From Euborellia annulipes (Eukaryota; Arthropoda; Insecta; Dermaptera; Anisolabididae), in contig JAKCPI010006194.1 in assembly GCA_023213315.1 (NCBI GenBank), positions 1 through 64,000 on the forward strand: a DNA stretch of 64,000 nt, written 5' to 3'. The number at the start of each line of letters is the position of its first letter. Position 1 is the stretch's first letter. The position numbers were made by a program, and so were the translations under genes. Below, in pieces: positions 63,600 through 64,000 of the stretch. Under the pieces are notes generated by a model, which saw nothing but the letters and a program-made list of their open reading frames with translations, searched no databases and was not told where the DNA came from.

Positions 63600-63845
63600 G
63601 GGAGCGTACAAGTATTACGTAACGCAATTTGGGGGAGGGGGTCTGGTAAAACGTTACCATGCATTACAAGAGGTTGAACGCGTTACGTAACTGGTATTTT
63701 AGCGACTTTCCGGTACTTTTAGATAAAAATGGCCACTTGAGCGTTACGTAACGTCTATGGGAGGAGGGGTCCGGAAAATGATACGGCGCTTTACATGGGG
63801 GGAGGGGGGGTCAAAAATGGCTTTACGTAATACTTGTACGCTCCC
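63600..63845. mobile_element. PIF/Harbinger-like MITE
   Basis: Ends GGGAGCGTACAAGTATTACG and its perfect inverse, continuing to TAA; flanked by TTA (63597-63599 and 63846-63848). 246 bases; several internal GTTACGTAAC palindromes and G runs, no transposase. Confidence 0.9.
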
Positions 63846-64000
63846 TTAGGCAGTCGAAATCTCGGGGCCCTGTCAGCTAATAATTTTACCAGGAGTGTAA
63901 CCTCCTGGCAAGTGGTAAATATAATATATCGCCTGCTGAGTATCATAGTGGCGAAAGTCGGAAAATTCAATTTTTGAGTTAAGCCTGCCAAACGTTGCTC

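Overview
The window is AT-rich, intron-bearing animal DNA dominated by transposable elements. The best-read gene, a soluble inorganic pyrophosphatase, ends in the C-terminal form I associate with insects and other arthropods, and jockey-type gag and mariner remnants fit that. I would call it an arthropod, probably an insect; the species cannot be read from the sequence. No bacterial feature, CRISPR array or functional tRNA gene was seen.

Three host genes are supported. (1) An inorganic pyrophosphatase gene on the minus strand, rebuilt as eight coding exons from 59,952 down to 30,243. It encodes 329 residues with the whole catalytic set intact. Its last intron is about 19 kb and its last exon holds only the final ten codons. 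(2) A C2H2 zinc-finger gene on the plus strand (60,979-62,136, two coding exons, 334 residues), divergently arranged with the pyrophosphatase; their start codons are about 1 kb apart. (3) A signal-peptide first coding exon of an unidentified secreted protein on the minus strand (26,558-26,677), whose later exons I could not find.

The rest is a layered repeat landscape. From 0.5 to 11 kb there is a broken LINE gag, a Harbinger-like element and a chain of hAT-type MITEs with exact 8-bp target duplications, some inside tRNA-derived SINEs. A high-copy, non-coding dispersed repeat of about 600 bp ('family A') occurs at least 15 times throughout; most better-preserved copies carry a palindrome matching the RFX X-box. 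A second class, found about every 4-8 kb, consists of inverted-repeat loci with the core CTGATGA / stem / GAAAC, the conserved core of hammerhead ribozymes as known from Penelope-like retroelements. The 19-kb pyrophosphatase intron holds a 511-bp internally deleted mariner, two opposed TTAA-flanked elements, and two three-level transposon nests.

Main candidates for a second look: the hammerhead-like inverted loci, the X-box-bearing family A repeat, and the transposon-loaded terminal intron of the pyrophosphatase gene. Exon and repeat boundaries were read by eye; splice sites were chosen by GT/AG, frame continuity and family knowledge. No alignments were run.
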